7,684 nucleotides of DNA from Chthoniobacterales bacterium (GTDB lineage Bacteria > Verrucomicrobiota > Verrucomicrobiia > Chthoniobacterales > UBA10450), in assembly GCA_013697015.1 (NCBI GenBank), contig JACCXL010000270.1, positions 1-7,684 on the forward strand. Direction: 5' to 3'. Under the pieces are notes generated by a model. It saw nothing but the letters and a program-made list of their open reading frames with translations. It was not told where the DNA came from and did no database searches. The translations under genes and the position numbers were made by a program. Of the stretch, positions 1 through 6,682 are shown one piece after another (positions within the stretch are counted from its first letter, which is position 1; every line of letters begins with the position of its first letter).

Positions 1-2
1 AA

Positions 3-1220
3 GTCTGGCTGCTGCTCTTCTCCATGCTCTTCATCCTCGGACTACTCGGGCTCTGGAAACTTGGAACCTCGCGCTATCTTTGGTGCGCCGGGATGGGTCT
101 CGCTGGGATGATCCTGACCAAGGAAACCTACATTATTCATCTTGCCTGCGCTCTTATCGCGCTGCCTCTCCTGGCGCTCTCAATTGGGCTCATTGACCAA
201 ATTGGCGTTTCGATCGACTCGTTTATAAAATTCCTTCCAAGTGACAAGCTGACTTGGCTCAAAAGAATTCTCGCGCGAGTACGCGACACGTTGACGTTTC
301 CTCCAGTGGATGGCAGCCAACCCGCTCAGCAGCAATGGAATTGGCTTGACTTACTTGTCGTCTCTTCCGTTGCCGCTGCCGCGATCGTGTTATTCTACTC
401 GGGCACGTTCTTTCACTGGAGCGGAGTGAAGGGACTCTACAAAACCTTCGACACCTGGTTCAAAACGGGAAGCAACGGCAACGGGCACGAAAAGAAATGG
501 TGGTACTGGCTGATGCTAATCGGCCGCTACGAAGCCGCCGTTGCCATCGGGTTGCTGGCCTGTGCTCTCTGTCAATGGTTCAAGGACATTACGGTGCGTT
601 ATCTCGCGATCTATGCCGTAGGCGTTTTGCTCGCCTACAGCATTGTCCACTATAAGACTCCGTGGTGTATCATCAGCGTCGTCTGGCCATTCCTCTTCCT
701 TTTTGCGGCGGTGCTCATCCTGGTTCCGGTGAGATGGCTGCGCCTGGCTCATGGCGCTATCGCCGTCGTGCTCGCTGCTTCTCTCACCCAGACAGTCATT
801 CTTAATTACTTCCGCTGCACGACCGACACGGAGCCCTACGTCTATGTGCAAACCTACAATGATATCTTCAAGCTCACCCGGCCTCTGTTGCAGCTGGCGA
901 AAAAAGATCCCGTTTTTTATCAACTGACTGGTCACCTCATCCGCACCAGCTCCTATCCGCTACCCTGGATTCTGGGCGACTTCACCCGTGTCGGTTATTA
1001 CGAGCACGACAATCCTCCCGCAAAGATGGACGCCGACTTTCTGCTCGTGCAGGAAGACCGTGTCGCCGAAACAGAACCGAAGCTGCGCAACGCGTATTAT
1101 GCCGACTCATTGACGATCCGCCCCTACCAGGATACTTCCAAGCTCTACTTGAGCGCCCGCGTATTTAGCCAGTTTTTTCCTGGGCGGACGCCGGAGTTCC
1201 CGGCAAAGCAGGTTCCGTAG
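3..1220 (+). CDS. Agl23/TIGR03663-like polytopic membrane protein, 5'-truncated by the window edge
   Basis: The reading frame is open to the left edge, so the true start lies outside; the first in-window Met is at 24 (residue numbers below count from it). About six to eight hydrophobic segments are visible (roughly residues 1-12, 18-58, 108-130, 160-185, 192-210, 213-236, 243-262), followed by a soluble C-terminal part of about 130 residues. Recognisable stretches are TKETYIIH (32-39), YSGTFFHW (125-132), HYKTPW (209-214) and YPLPWILGDF (311-320). These match my memory of the TIGR03663 family (flippase-associated Agl23-like, resembling GT39/PMT-type GT-C transferases). Family members are thought to act in the cytoplasmic membrane on lipid-linked sugars, but the reaction is not established. 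A second membrane protein follows after 17 bases on the same strand, suggesting cotranscription. The catalytic first loop expected near the N terminus is outside the window, so enzymatic competence cannot be judged. Confidence 0.72.
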   Translation, partial: VWLLLFSMLFILGLLGLWKLGTSRYLWCAGMGLAGMILTKETYIIHLACALIALPLLALSIGLIDQIGVSIDSFIKFLPSDKLTWLKRILARVRDTLTFPPVDGSQPAQQQWNWLDLLVVSSVAAAAIVLFYSGTFFHWSGVKGLYKTFDTWFKTGSNGNGHEKKWWYWLMLIGRYEAAVAIGLLACALCQWFKDITVRYLAIYAVGVLLAYSIVHYKTPWCIISVVWPFLFLFAAVLILVPVRWLRLAHGAIAVVLAASLTQTVILNYFRCTTDTEPYVYVQTYNDIFKLTRPLLQLAKKDPVFYQLTGHLIRTSSYPLPWILGDFTRVGYYEHDNPPAKMDADFLLVQEDRVAETEPKLRNAYYADSLTIRPYQDTSKLYLSARVFSQFFPGRTPEFPAKQVP

Positions 1221-1237
1221 CTTCAGTTACGTTAAAG

Positions 1238-3112
1238 ATGCGGGCGATTTCAGCAGGGGTTACGCTCGTCAACGTTGCGACGATCTGCGGATTGCTCTTT
1301 GGGATGGCGGGGCACGGCCTGAGCAGCAGCTCCGCAGCCGTTAGTCTGATCATCGGAGCACTCGCAGCTATCTGTAGCTTCGTATATACGGTTGAAGCGG
1401 CTCGGTCCTTTGCTACTCCGTCTGAAACGAGCGTGTCTCCCGCAGGCTCACGCCAGCGCTACCAATTCTTTTGGCTTTGGGCGGCCGCTGGTTGCTTCGC
1501 GCTTTTCGCGTTCCGCTCCTTCTGCTGGCTACTGTATATCGACGGCAACGAGCTCAAGATACAATCACCCAATAATTTGGGCGACCTTTCGCTCCATATT
1601 ACCTACATCAACAACTTCGCGCACGGAGTATCGCTTTGGCCCGACAATCCGATCTTTGTCTTCAGTAAACTGCGCTACCCAGCAGGGATCGATCTTTTCA
1701 ATGGTCTGCTGGTCTGTTCCCACTTCGACCTTATCCGCGGTCTCGTCTGCGTGGGTCTGCTAGGTTGCGCGGCGAGCTGTTGGGCGTTGTATCGTTGGGC
1801 TGGTGTCTTCGGTATTTCGGCGTTTCTCTTCAATGGGGGTCTGGCCGGATTTCAGTTCTTTTATTCCTTTCACTGGCTGGATTATCAGGGCGATAAGTCG
1901 ATTGCCTGGAAGAGTATCCCGCTCGCAATGCTCACGACTCAGCGCGGTTTGCTCTACGCTGTTCCGGCAGGACTGCTGTTACTCTATCACTGGCGATCGA
2001 AGTATTTCGGCGGTGTAACCGGGATCGGTGACCCCGGCCGCGCCGGATTAGACCAGCAAGCACAGGAAAGCCGGCCTCACCGCGGCCGGCTACAGGTGCT
2101 TCCGTTCTGGGTGGAATTGTCGATTTACGCGACCATGCCGCTTTTTCACGTGCACACGTTTCTTGCCCTTTCCATTGTGCTCGCCTTCTTCTTTCTTTTC
2201 GGAGATAGCGCGCGCCGAAAGGATCTCGCGCTCTTAGTGGGCTTGGCGTTATTGCCCGCCACGTTTTTGATCTGGCTGATCACGGATCACTTCCAAGCTC
2301 GGTCGATTTTGGAATGGCACCCGGGTTTTGCGCAAAATGTGGGAGATTTTGCCGCCCCATTTATTTGGTTCTGGGCACGGAACTTTGGCCTGACGCTACC
2401 CTTTATGCTCATGGCGCTCGGGCTCAGTTGCTGGGGCGCCTGGCAAAGGCGCGCAGGGAAGAAGATCATCTGGACACCTGCCGTCACCTTTCTCGTCCCG
2501 GCTACGGTTATTTTCCTCCTCGCGTGTCTGGTAAAGACGGCGCCCTGGGAGTGGGATAACACCAAACTCATTCTTTGGGCCTACCTAATATTCGTACCCT
2601 TCATCTGGAGCGAACTCTTCGCAGCGTGGCCGGTTGCTGTGCGAACTGCCGCCTGCATTGGTTTGTTCGCCTCCGGATTCATCTCGCTCTTTGGCGGCTT
2701 GGCGGCGGGTAACCCAGGTTACACGGTGGCAGATCGTGCGGAGGTGGATGCCGTCGGTAACGCAATCCGAAAGCTCCCAATCGAAGCGCGTTTCGCAGCT
2801 TACCCCACCTACAATCACCCCTTGCTTCTGCAAGGTCGCAAGCTCGTGCTCGGTTATGCCGGCCACCTTTGGACGCAAGGGTTCGACTACCAGAGCACAT
2901 CGGATCGCCTGACGCACCTGATGCTAGGCGCTGATGGCTGGCGCGAGGACGCGCGATTTCTGCGTGTCCGGTATCTCTTCTGGGGAAAGGAAGAGAAGAG
3001 CTTCTACCCGGCTAGCCGACGCCCGTGGGAACAAGAAAACCGCCTAGTAAACAACGGGAGCTGGGGCGCGATTTACGACCTGGACCAACCCGCCCCGAAG
3101 CTGGGAGATTGA
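1238..3112 (+). CDS. GT-C-like polytopic membrane protein of unknown function, with in-frame palindromic insert
   Basis: This 624-residue protein has about ten or more hydrophobic segments (for example residues 9-22, 33-50, 77-99, 163-187, 190-210, 226-250, 291-322, 330-348, 370-399, 412-431, 444-487) and a C-terminal soluble part from about 490. An acidic/His loop after the second or third helix, NLGDLSLH (113-120), is what a GT-C sugar transferase would carry there. Other conserved-looking stretches are TQRGLLYAVPAG (234-245), PWEWDNTKL (436-444) and HPLLLQGRKLVLGYAGHLW (527-545). I associate this pattern with large uncharacterised bacterial membrane proteins, but no substrate can be named. 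The ATG at 1238 lies 17 bases after the previous stop with only a weak AAAG-type ribosome site. Residues 261-286 are polar, Gly/Arg-rich and break the membrane pattern; they are encoded by a GC-rich repeat listed separately. The 3' end overlaps the convergent ChaN-like gene by 69 bases. Confidence 0.72.
   Translation: MRAISAGVTLVNVATICGLLFGMAGHGLSSSSAAVSLIIGALAAICSFVYTVEAARSFATPSETSVSPAGSRQRYQFFWLWAAAGCFALFAFRSFCWLLYIDGNELKIQSPNNLGDLSLHITYINNFAHGVSLWPDNPIFVFSKLRYPAGIDLFNGLLVCSHFDLIRGLVCVGLLGCAASCWALYRWAGVFGISAFLFNGGLAGFQFFYSFHWLDYQGDKSIAWKSIPLAMLTTQRGLLYAVPAGLLLLYHWRSKYFGGVTGIGDPGRAGLDQQAQESRPHRGRLQVLPFWVELSIYATMPLFHVHTFLALSIVLAFFFLFGDSARRKDLALLVGLALLPATFLIWLITDHFQARSILEWHPGFAQNVGDFAAPFIWFWARNFGLTLPFMLMALGLSCWGAWQRRAGKKIIWTPAVTFLVPATVIFLLACLVKTAPWEWDNTKLILWAYLIFVPFIWSELFAAWPVAVRTAACIGLFASGFISLFGGLAAGNPGYTVADRAEVDAVGNAIRKLPIEARFAAYPTYNHPLLLQGRKLVLGYAGHLWTQGFDYQSTSDRLTHLMLGADGWREDARFLRVRYLFWGKEEKSFYPASRRPWEQENRLVNNGSWGAIYDLDQPAPKLGD
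2020..2094. repeat. GC-rich palindromic repeat inserted in frame in a coding region
   Basis: Bases 2069-2076 (AGCCGGCC) and 2084-2091 (GGCCGGCT) form a perfect 8-bp stem with a 7-base loop. A second pairing links 2034-2042 (CCGGCCGCG) with 2081-2089 (CGCGGCCGG), so the whole unit can fold back on itself. The unit encodes about 26 residues without a stop and separates a hydrophobic segment ending YHWR from the following WVELSIY helix. Its base composition and encoded residues (TGIGDPGRAG, then Gln/Arg-rich) differ from the surrounding membrane protein. I recall similar 'CCGGCCTCACCG..GGCCGGCTAC' units scattered in soil Verrucomicrobiota genomes, but there is only one copy here, so the exact boundaries are guesses. 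Confidence 0.6.
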
Positions 3113-3952
3113 AGCGAGCAGATCCGCGCGGCTGGAGGCTGGTTTCGGTTCCAGCACGACCTGGCGGCGCTTGGTTTTTTGCGCCACAAATTGTGGAACG
3201 CCCCGCGTGCTATCGAGATAACGACGATGCACGAAGACCAGCACCTTGCTGCGCGGATGATCGTTGAGGTGCATGACAATACGTTCCGCCGCGAACTGTT
3301 CGCTCACGACATACGCACGATATAAGTTGCGCAGTTCGTTCTCCGCCACGCCGTGAGCTCGCGGCAACTGCGCGGCAAACGATTCGTAGTCGCCGTTCGC
3401 AATCGTGAAACCCGAGGGCAATTCCACGTCCGCAGTCGCTTCGAGCTCTCCCGCACGGCGCAGCTTCGCGAGAATCCGATCCGGACAACGGAGCGCAAAA
3501 TGCCGAACCCTTTCCGCGGCAGAGCCGCGCAGAATAGCGCGGCAATTCTCTCGTTCGGTCTCGGTGCCGCCCAAATGTAGCTGCGCGATCAGCTCTTCAG
3601 TTGAGAGCTGACGCTGATTCCATCGATCGAGCAACTGCTGCCCATCGCCGTCGATCAAGTCCCACGCGACCGCACACTCGGTGACATTTTGCATCGCGGT
3701 CAGCAATTTCACCGAGGAATTGCGTGCGCCATCCGCCAGGTGCTCGACCGGAAAATAGAAAACATCGGCGCGATCGACCAAGGCCGCATAGTTTTCTGCT
3801 TCGTCCGCATCCGCCGCCACGTCGATGGCGGCGTGCTTCGGCAGCGCGGGTTTTCGTTCCGAAGCACAAGCCGATAAAACCAGCACCGACAAAGCGCTTG
3901 CTAACCAGCGCGCGTTTCGCCACGCCCGCCGCCCGCGGATCACGCGGATCAT
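3044..3952 (-). CDS. ChaN-like lipoprotein (DUF399 / haem-binding uptake family)
   Basis: This 302-residue protein begins with a basic N terminus and a hydrophobic stretch ending in the lipobox LSAC (residues 26-29, lipidated Cys29), so it is a probable lipoprotein. The body resembles the ChaN family: an early Glu-His pair (VEHLADG, 69-75) where the family has GExH, then YRAYVVSEQFAAERIVMH (211-228), and a late VFVHRRYLDSTRGVPQFV block (239-256) where the family has its GxGH...GvP segment. E. coli ChaN binds haem at the outer membrane; the role here is inferred only. The ATG at 3952 is chosen because it overlaps the TGA of the upstream glycosyltransferase as ATGA and directly precedes the signal peptide. 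A start at 4087 would add 45 residues without signal-peptide character. The last 69 bases run tail-to-tail over the opposite membrane protein gene. The final 30 or so residues lie beyond recognisable family similarity. Confidence 0.75.
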   Translation of the reverse strand: MIRVIRGRRAWRNARWLASALSVLVLSACASERKPALPKHAAIDVAADADEAENYAALVDRADVFYFPVEHLADGARNSSVKLLTAMQNVTECAVAWDLIDGDGQQLLDRWNQRQLSTEELIAQLHLGGTETERENCRAILRGSAAERVRHFALRCPDRILAKLRRAGELEATADVELPSGFTIANGDYESFAAQLPRAHGVAENELRNLYRAYVVSEQFAAERIVMHLNDHPRSKVLVFVHRRYLDSTRGVPQFVAQKTKRRQVVLEPKPASSRADLLASISQLRGGLVQVVNRAPAPVVY

Positions 3953-4512
3953 ATTCCGCGCTGCGGTTGTGGCACCAGTTGAGGCGCCAACCCCCTCGCG
4001 CCCGCCAGCGCCTGCTGCGGAAAACGAGACCGTGCTCGCCAGCCCGCCGCGACAATCCGGCAGCCGACCGAGAACGTGCGGGTCCAACTTACGCCAGAGA
4101 CTTTCTGTTCCCCAGCGATCCGCCGGCGTTCGCGCGCCGGGACTTCGCGAATCGTGGCACCCATAATGGCCGCGCCGAGCTGAGCTTCGATGGTCCAGCC
4201 GAACGTCATTTCACGGAGGGAAAGCCGCCGGAATAACTCCCGCTCGATCAACCGCAGCGGCGCCAGATCCGTAAAGCGCTGGCCCGTCAGCACGCCGCAC
4301 CACACTGCCAGCGCGAAGTTCGCGAAGACATGCGAAAGCGTCATCGTCCGCCAGTTCGCCCGATCGGTGGTGCGGGTTCCGAGCACAAAATTTGATCCGC
4401 TTTCGAAGGCGGTCACCAGCTTCGCGATGTCAGTCGGATCGCTCGCACCGTCACCGGCGTAGAAAATGAATGCGCGCAGATCGGGCATCGTTTGGAGCGC
4501 CGCATCGATCAC
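3949..4512 (-). CDS. C-terminal fragment of the interrupted GT2 glycosyltransferase
   Basis: From a GTG at 4512, 187 residues follow. YAGDGASDPTDIAKLV (18-33) is the acidic metal/nucleotide loop region, FVLGTRT (42-48) the usual end of the next strand, FTDLAPLRLI (80-89) and TFGWTIEAQL (103-112) the acceptor side, and REVPARERRRIAGEQKVSG (122-140) the basic C-terminal signature common in this GT2 subfamily. The GTG lies only 12 bases beyond the TAA, and a TAAGG sequence overlaps the stop about ten bases before it. Reinitiation is therefore conceivable, though unproven. Its TGA overlaps the next start codon by four bases. Confidence 0.55.
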   Translation of the reverse strand: MIDAALQTMPDLRAFIFYAGDGASDPTDIAKLVTAFESGSNFVLGTRTTDRANWRTMTLSHVFANFALAVWCGVLTGQRFTDLAPLRLIERELFRRLSLREMTFGWTIEAQLGAAIMGATIREVPARERRRIAGEQKVSGVSWTRTFSVGCRIVAAGWRARSRFPQQALAGARGLAPQLVPQPQRGI

Positions 4513-4524
4513 AGCCTGGCAGCC

Positions 4525-4782
4525 TTAACCATAGCCGCGCTGCGCGGTCTCGGCCACGAGTACGGGAAAGCGGCGGGCGATCTCGGCCGTCCGATCGCTG
4601 GAACCATTCACACCCACCAGCACCACGAAGCGCCCCGGATCAAGCGAGCGGAGCAGTTCTTCCAGGACCGTGCCGAGGCATGCCTCCTCATTGCAAGCAG
4701 GGATGACGATGCCGATTTTCGAGATCGCAGTGGCGGGAAGCGTGTTCACGGCGTTCTGATTCTTTCGTATGGCGGGCGACAT
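4525..4782 (-). CDS. N-terminal fragment of the interrupted GT2 glycosyltransferase
   Basis: Eighty-five residues carry the first half of the GT-A nucleotide-binding fold. IGIVIPACNEE (23-33) is the first strand and turn typical of GT2, VGVNGSSDRTAEIA (56-69) corresponds to the usual D-NGSTDGT segment, and the fragment ends at QRGYG. It lacks the metal-binding acidic loop and the acceptor half, so by itself it should not be active. A GGTGA sequence about ten bases before the ATG could serve as ribosome site. Confidence 0.6.
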   Translation of the reverse strand: MSPAIRKNQNAVNTLPATAISKIGIVIPACNEEACLGTVLEELLRSLDPGRFVVLVGVNGSSDRTAEIARRFPVLVAETAQRGYG

Positions 4783-5225
4783 TAGATGCAGTTCACCGTT
4801 GGCGCGATGCTCAGCACTAAATGACCTTGCGCGGCCGGTTTATCATCCACCTTCGCTTCCACGGCAAATTGGATCAACCCATCCACTTCCGCTAACTTTT
4901 CGGCGCGCAGATAAATCTGTTCGCCCGGGCGGACCGGGCGCAGAAACTTCATGGAGCGAATTCCACTCAAAAGGAACATTGGTTTCTCGCCCGCTGGATA
5001 GCCCGATGCCGCGGCAATGCCAGCGGTCTGCGCCAGAGCTTCCGTCAGGATAACGCCGGGGACGAGCGCATTGCCCGGAAAGTGTCCCTCGAACATCGCG
5101 TCTGCGGGGTCGAACGACGTCTCGCAATCTGCGGAGCGCCCGGCTTCGATCGCCCGGATTTCGCGCACGAACACAAACGGCGGTCGATGCGGCAACCCAT
5201 GGAAAGGATCAGCGATGAGTGACAA
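4782..5225 (-). CDS. FabZ-like hotdog-fold 3-hydroxyacyl-ACP dehydratase
   Basis: This protein has 147 residues, the normal size for FabZ. It shows the LPHRPPFVFV opening (11-20), the catalytic EGHFPG with His48, the PGVILTEALAQTAG segment with the catalytic Glu62, and the GIRSMKFLRPVRPGEQI stretch (88-104) lining the acyl tunnel. The family dehydrates 3-hydroxyacyl-ACP to trans-2-enoyl-ACP in fatty acid synthesis. Here the enzyme sits with a glycosyltransferase and lipoproteins rather than with fab or lpx genes, so a specialised acyl chain is possible. The only usable start upstream of LPHR in this frame appears to be TTG at 5225; an in-frame TGA lies 14 codons further up, and the next in-frame Met falls inside the active-site region. 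That TTG lies inside a 7-bp repeat array, and no convincing ribosome site precedes it. The TAA stop overlaps the GT2 start as TAATG. Confidence 0.85.
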   Translation of the reverse strand: MSLIADPFHGLPHRPPFVFVREIRAIEAGRSADCETSFDPADAMFEGHFPGNALVPGVILTEALAQTAGIAAASGYPAGEKPMFLLSGIRSMKFLRPVRPGEQIYLRAEKLAEVDGLIQFAVEAKVDDKPAAQGHLVLSIAPTVNCI

Positions 5226-5294
5226 GTGAGAAGATTGTGGTGCGCTAATCTCTCGGAAATTTGCTCATCACTCGCAACTGGTCACTCGTCACTT
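5210..5294. repeat. Inverted arrays of a degenerate 7-bp repeat (consensus GTCACTC)
   Basis: On the plus strand four consecutive heptads follow each other: ATCACTC (5267-5273), GCAACTG (5274-5280), GTCACTC (5281-5287) and GTCACTT (5288-5294). On the minus strand three occur in opposite orientation: CTCACTT (5230-5224), GTCACTC (5223-5217) and ATCGCTG (5216-5210). The arms at 5218-5229 and 5282-5293 pair at 11 of 12 positions around a central spacer of about 50 bases. The unit fills the gap between the lipoprotein and FabZ-like genes and extends into the first FabZ-like codons. It may be a miniature repeat element or an mRNA stem-loop. Confidence 0.55.
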
Positions 5295-5298
5295 CCGC

Positions 5299-5790
5299 TC
5301 AGCCATTCACGAAATAAACAAACTTCCAGCTGCCATTCACACGGTGAATGCCCACGCGAAAGCCGTCGTAGTTAAGCGATTCATCTGCAAACTGCGGCGG
5401 CGCGACCCAGAACTCGCCTTTTTTCGCGAATTTCTCCGAGAGAATTCCCTCCAGCTCGGGCCATAACCCATTCTCATCCCAATACTGGAAGACTCCGTCA
5501 CCTGTCTTTTCCGGATTCAAGCTGTAGCCGAAGTCCGTCGTCATCATCGTGGCGATCGTATTCACATCGTGTGCCCCGACGGCTTTACGGAGCCGGCCGA
5601 CGAAAGCCTGAAAGTCGACCTCGCCATTCTCCTCGCGCGGCGGCGCTTTGGGCTTCTTGTCGACCGCAGCGTGCTTTTCTTTTTTCGAGCGAGAAAGCGC
5701 ACAGCCGGGGAGTGAAAGCAAAAGGCATAACGCCAGACTTAGGGGCCAGCAGAGGCGCAACGTCGCGCGCGAGTTCGGACGAAGTTTCAC
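5299..5790 (-). CDS. Small lipoprotein of unknown function
   Basis: This 163-residue protein has a signal peptide with basic residues up to Arg12, a hydrophobic core (about 13-27) and the lipobox LPGC at 27-30, giving lipidated Cys30. A charged Lys/Pro-rich linker (34-53) follows, then a domain of about 105 residues with DFQAFVGRLRKAV, DFGYSLNP and a C-terminal alternating stretch (GFRVGIHRVNGSWKFVYFVNG end). The last part, with its strand-like 'GSWKFVYFV', resembles small alpha/beta domains such as NTF2-like folds, but I do not recognise a named family. The start is GTG at 5790: an in-frame TGA lies five codons upstream and the signal peptide begins immediately. A GAGAG sequence precedes the GTG. 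It lies 31 bases after the PHP gene, so it is probably cotranscribed with it. Confidence 0.8.
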   Translation of the reverse strand: MKLRPNSRATLRLCWPLSLALCLLLSLPGCALSRSKKEKHAAVDKKPKAPPREENGEVDFQAFVGRLRKAVGAHDVNTIATMMTTDFGYSLNPEKTGDGVFQYWDENGLWPELEGILSEKFAKKGEFWVAPPQFADESLNYDGFRVGIHRVNGSWKFVYFVNG

Positions 5791-5821
5791 GCACTCGTTC
5801 TCTCAGAACCGGGCGTTCGGT

Positions 5822-6622
5822 TCAAGAGCGAGTTATTCGCAGCGCGCGGGCGACAGGCCGGCTGGGTGGCCAAACGCGATGATGCTGGCACGATGGACCG
5901 CTGCGTTTACGCAGAGGATGTGCCACGAAGATGAAGTAAAAGGTGCTGAAAAGATCCCGCAGCGAGCAGGGAGGGCTCGTGAGCCGCAACCGCTCGCTCC
6001 GCAAACTCGCAAAAACGTTCTCAGTCGTGAGCGCAGCAGGCCGGCGGATGCTGGTGTAGTGAGCGCCAAACGCCTGCAGTTGATGCGCGTCCGAAGTGGC
6101 GATCAGGGGTTTGCGGAACTGCCGCGCGACGCGCGCGGCGCGCCAATTTGGATTGAACATCCCCTTGTGGAAATGACAAAGCTCGATTGCATCGAAGCAG
6201 TCGATTTCTCGGAGCAGACGACGACCGATCGAACCACCAAGCACATAGAATGGGTGCGCTGCAATCGTGAAAAGAGAGCTTCCGCGACGGGCGCGGAGAC
6301 GGCGCAGGTCCTCAAAATCCCGCAGCAACGCGACCTCCTCTGCGGTCACGTTCAAACAAATAACGTCCGCGCCTTGAAGGCGCATCTCCGCTGCTGGAAT
6401 CAGCAGGATGCCCATCGCCGCCGCGTCCGCGAAGACTTCCGGACGATCGAAAAGCGTGTCGTGCAAGGTGATTGCGAGCACGCGGAATCCGAGAGCGGCA
6501 GCCCGCTCGAGGAGCTGATGTGCGGTGTAATCGAGCGAATCCTTGGGATCATCGAGGGTGTGGATGTGGAGATCGACCTTGATCCAATCCTCGCCTCCCG
6601 TCTCCTGTTGCGGTTTCGCCAT
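5822..6622 (-). CDS. PHP-domain metal-dependent phosphoesterase-like protein
   Basis: This 266-residue protein carries the PHP metal site: KVDLHIHT (residues 15-22, with His19 and His21), ITLHD (51-55), the acidic AAEM (77-80, Glu79), IAAHPF (120-125, His123), ELCHFH (147-152) and SDAH (177-180). PHP proteins hydrolyse phosphate esters at a two- or three-metal centre, but the substrate cannot be inferred. Motif II reads TLHD rather than the common TDHD, with the ligand His kept. The ATG at 6622 is preferred: the open frame upstream runs through the opposite-strand tRNA gene and has no PHP character. No clear ribosome site is visible. The last 45 residues, beyond about 220, are basic and Pro/Arg-rich and lie outside the domain. 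It is the first gene of the minus-strand block. Confidence 0.85.
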   Translation of the reverse strand: MAKPQQETGGEDWIKVDLHIHTLDDPKDSLDYTAHQLLERAAALGFRVLAITLHDTLFDRPEVFADAAAMGILLIPAAEMRLQGADVICLNVTAEEVALLRDFEDLRRLRARRGSSLFTIAAHPFYVLGGSIGRRLLREIDCFDAIELCHFHKGMFNPNWRAARVARQFRKPLIATSDAHQLQAFGAHYTSIRRPAALTTENVFASLRSERLRLTSPPCSLRDLFSTFYFIFVAHPLRKRSGPSCQHHRVWPPSRPVARALRITRS

Positions 6623-6682
6623 GAATGGATTGTCAGCTTCGTTTATGCCACCCGTGGCGGCAAACGGCGCAGGCAGAAAGAG

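Larger units (their letters stand above)
3949..4782 (-). pseudogene. Family 2 glycosyltransferase interrupted by an in-frame TAA
   Basis: Read through, this is a 277-codon GT-A-fold glycosyltransferase of the dolichyl-phosphate-sugar synthase type without membrane helices. Codon 86 is TAA (bases 4527-4525), falling in the middle of the conserved RGYG-x-GCQA region. Both sides continue in the same frame and align with a single family, so a point nonsense change (for example CAA to TAA or a Tyr codon to TAA) or a base-call error explains it better than a frameshift or gene boundary. The start ATG at 4782 overlaps the FabZ-like stop as TAATG, and the final TGA overlaps the ChaN-like start as ATGA. 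The gene is therefore the middle of a translationally coupled trio. Family members transfer a sugar from a nucleotide-sugar donor to a lipid or glycan acceptor at the cytoplasmic face; the acceptor is unknown. It could still be functional if the stop is an error or if the two halves associate. Confidence 0.72.

Noticed and set aside
3953..4087. N-terminal extension of the ChaN-like gene to an upstream ATG at 4087
   Set aside because: It would bury the lipoprotein signal peptide behind 45 non-conserved residues and lie over the glycosyltransferase C terminus. The ATGA overlap at 3949-3952 marks the better start.
3724..4236. 170-codon plus-strand open frame opposite the ChaN-like and GT2 genes
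   Set aside because: Its translation is Arg/Pro/Ala-rich with no domain, typical of the antisense strand of GC-rich genes.
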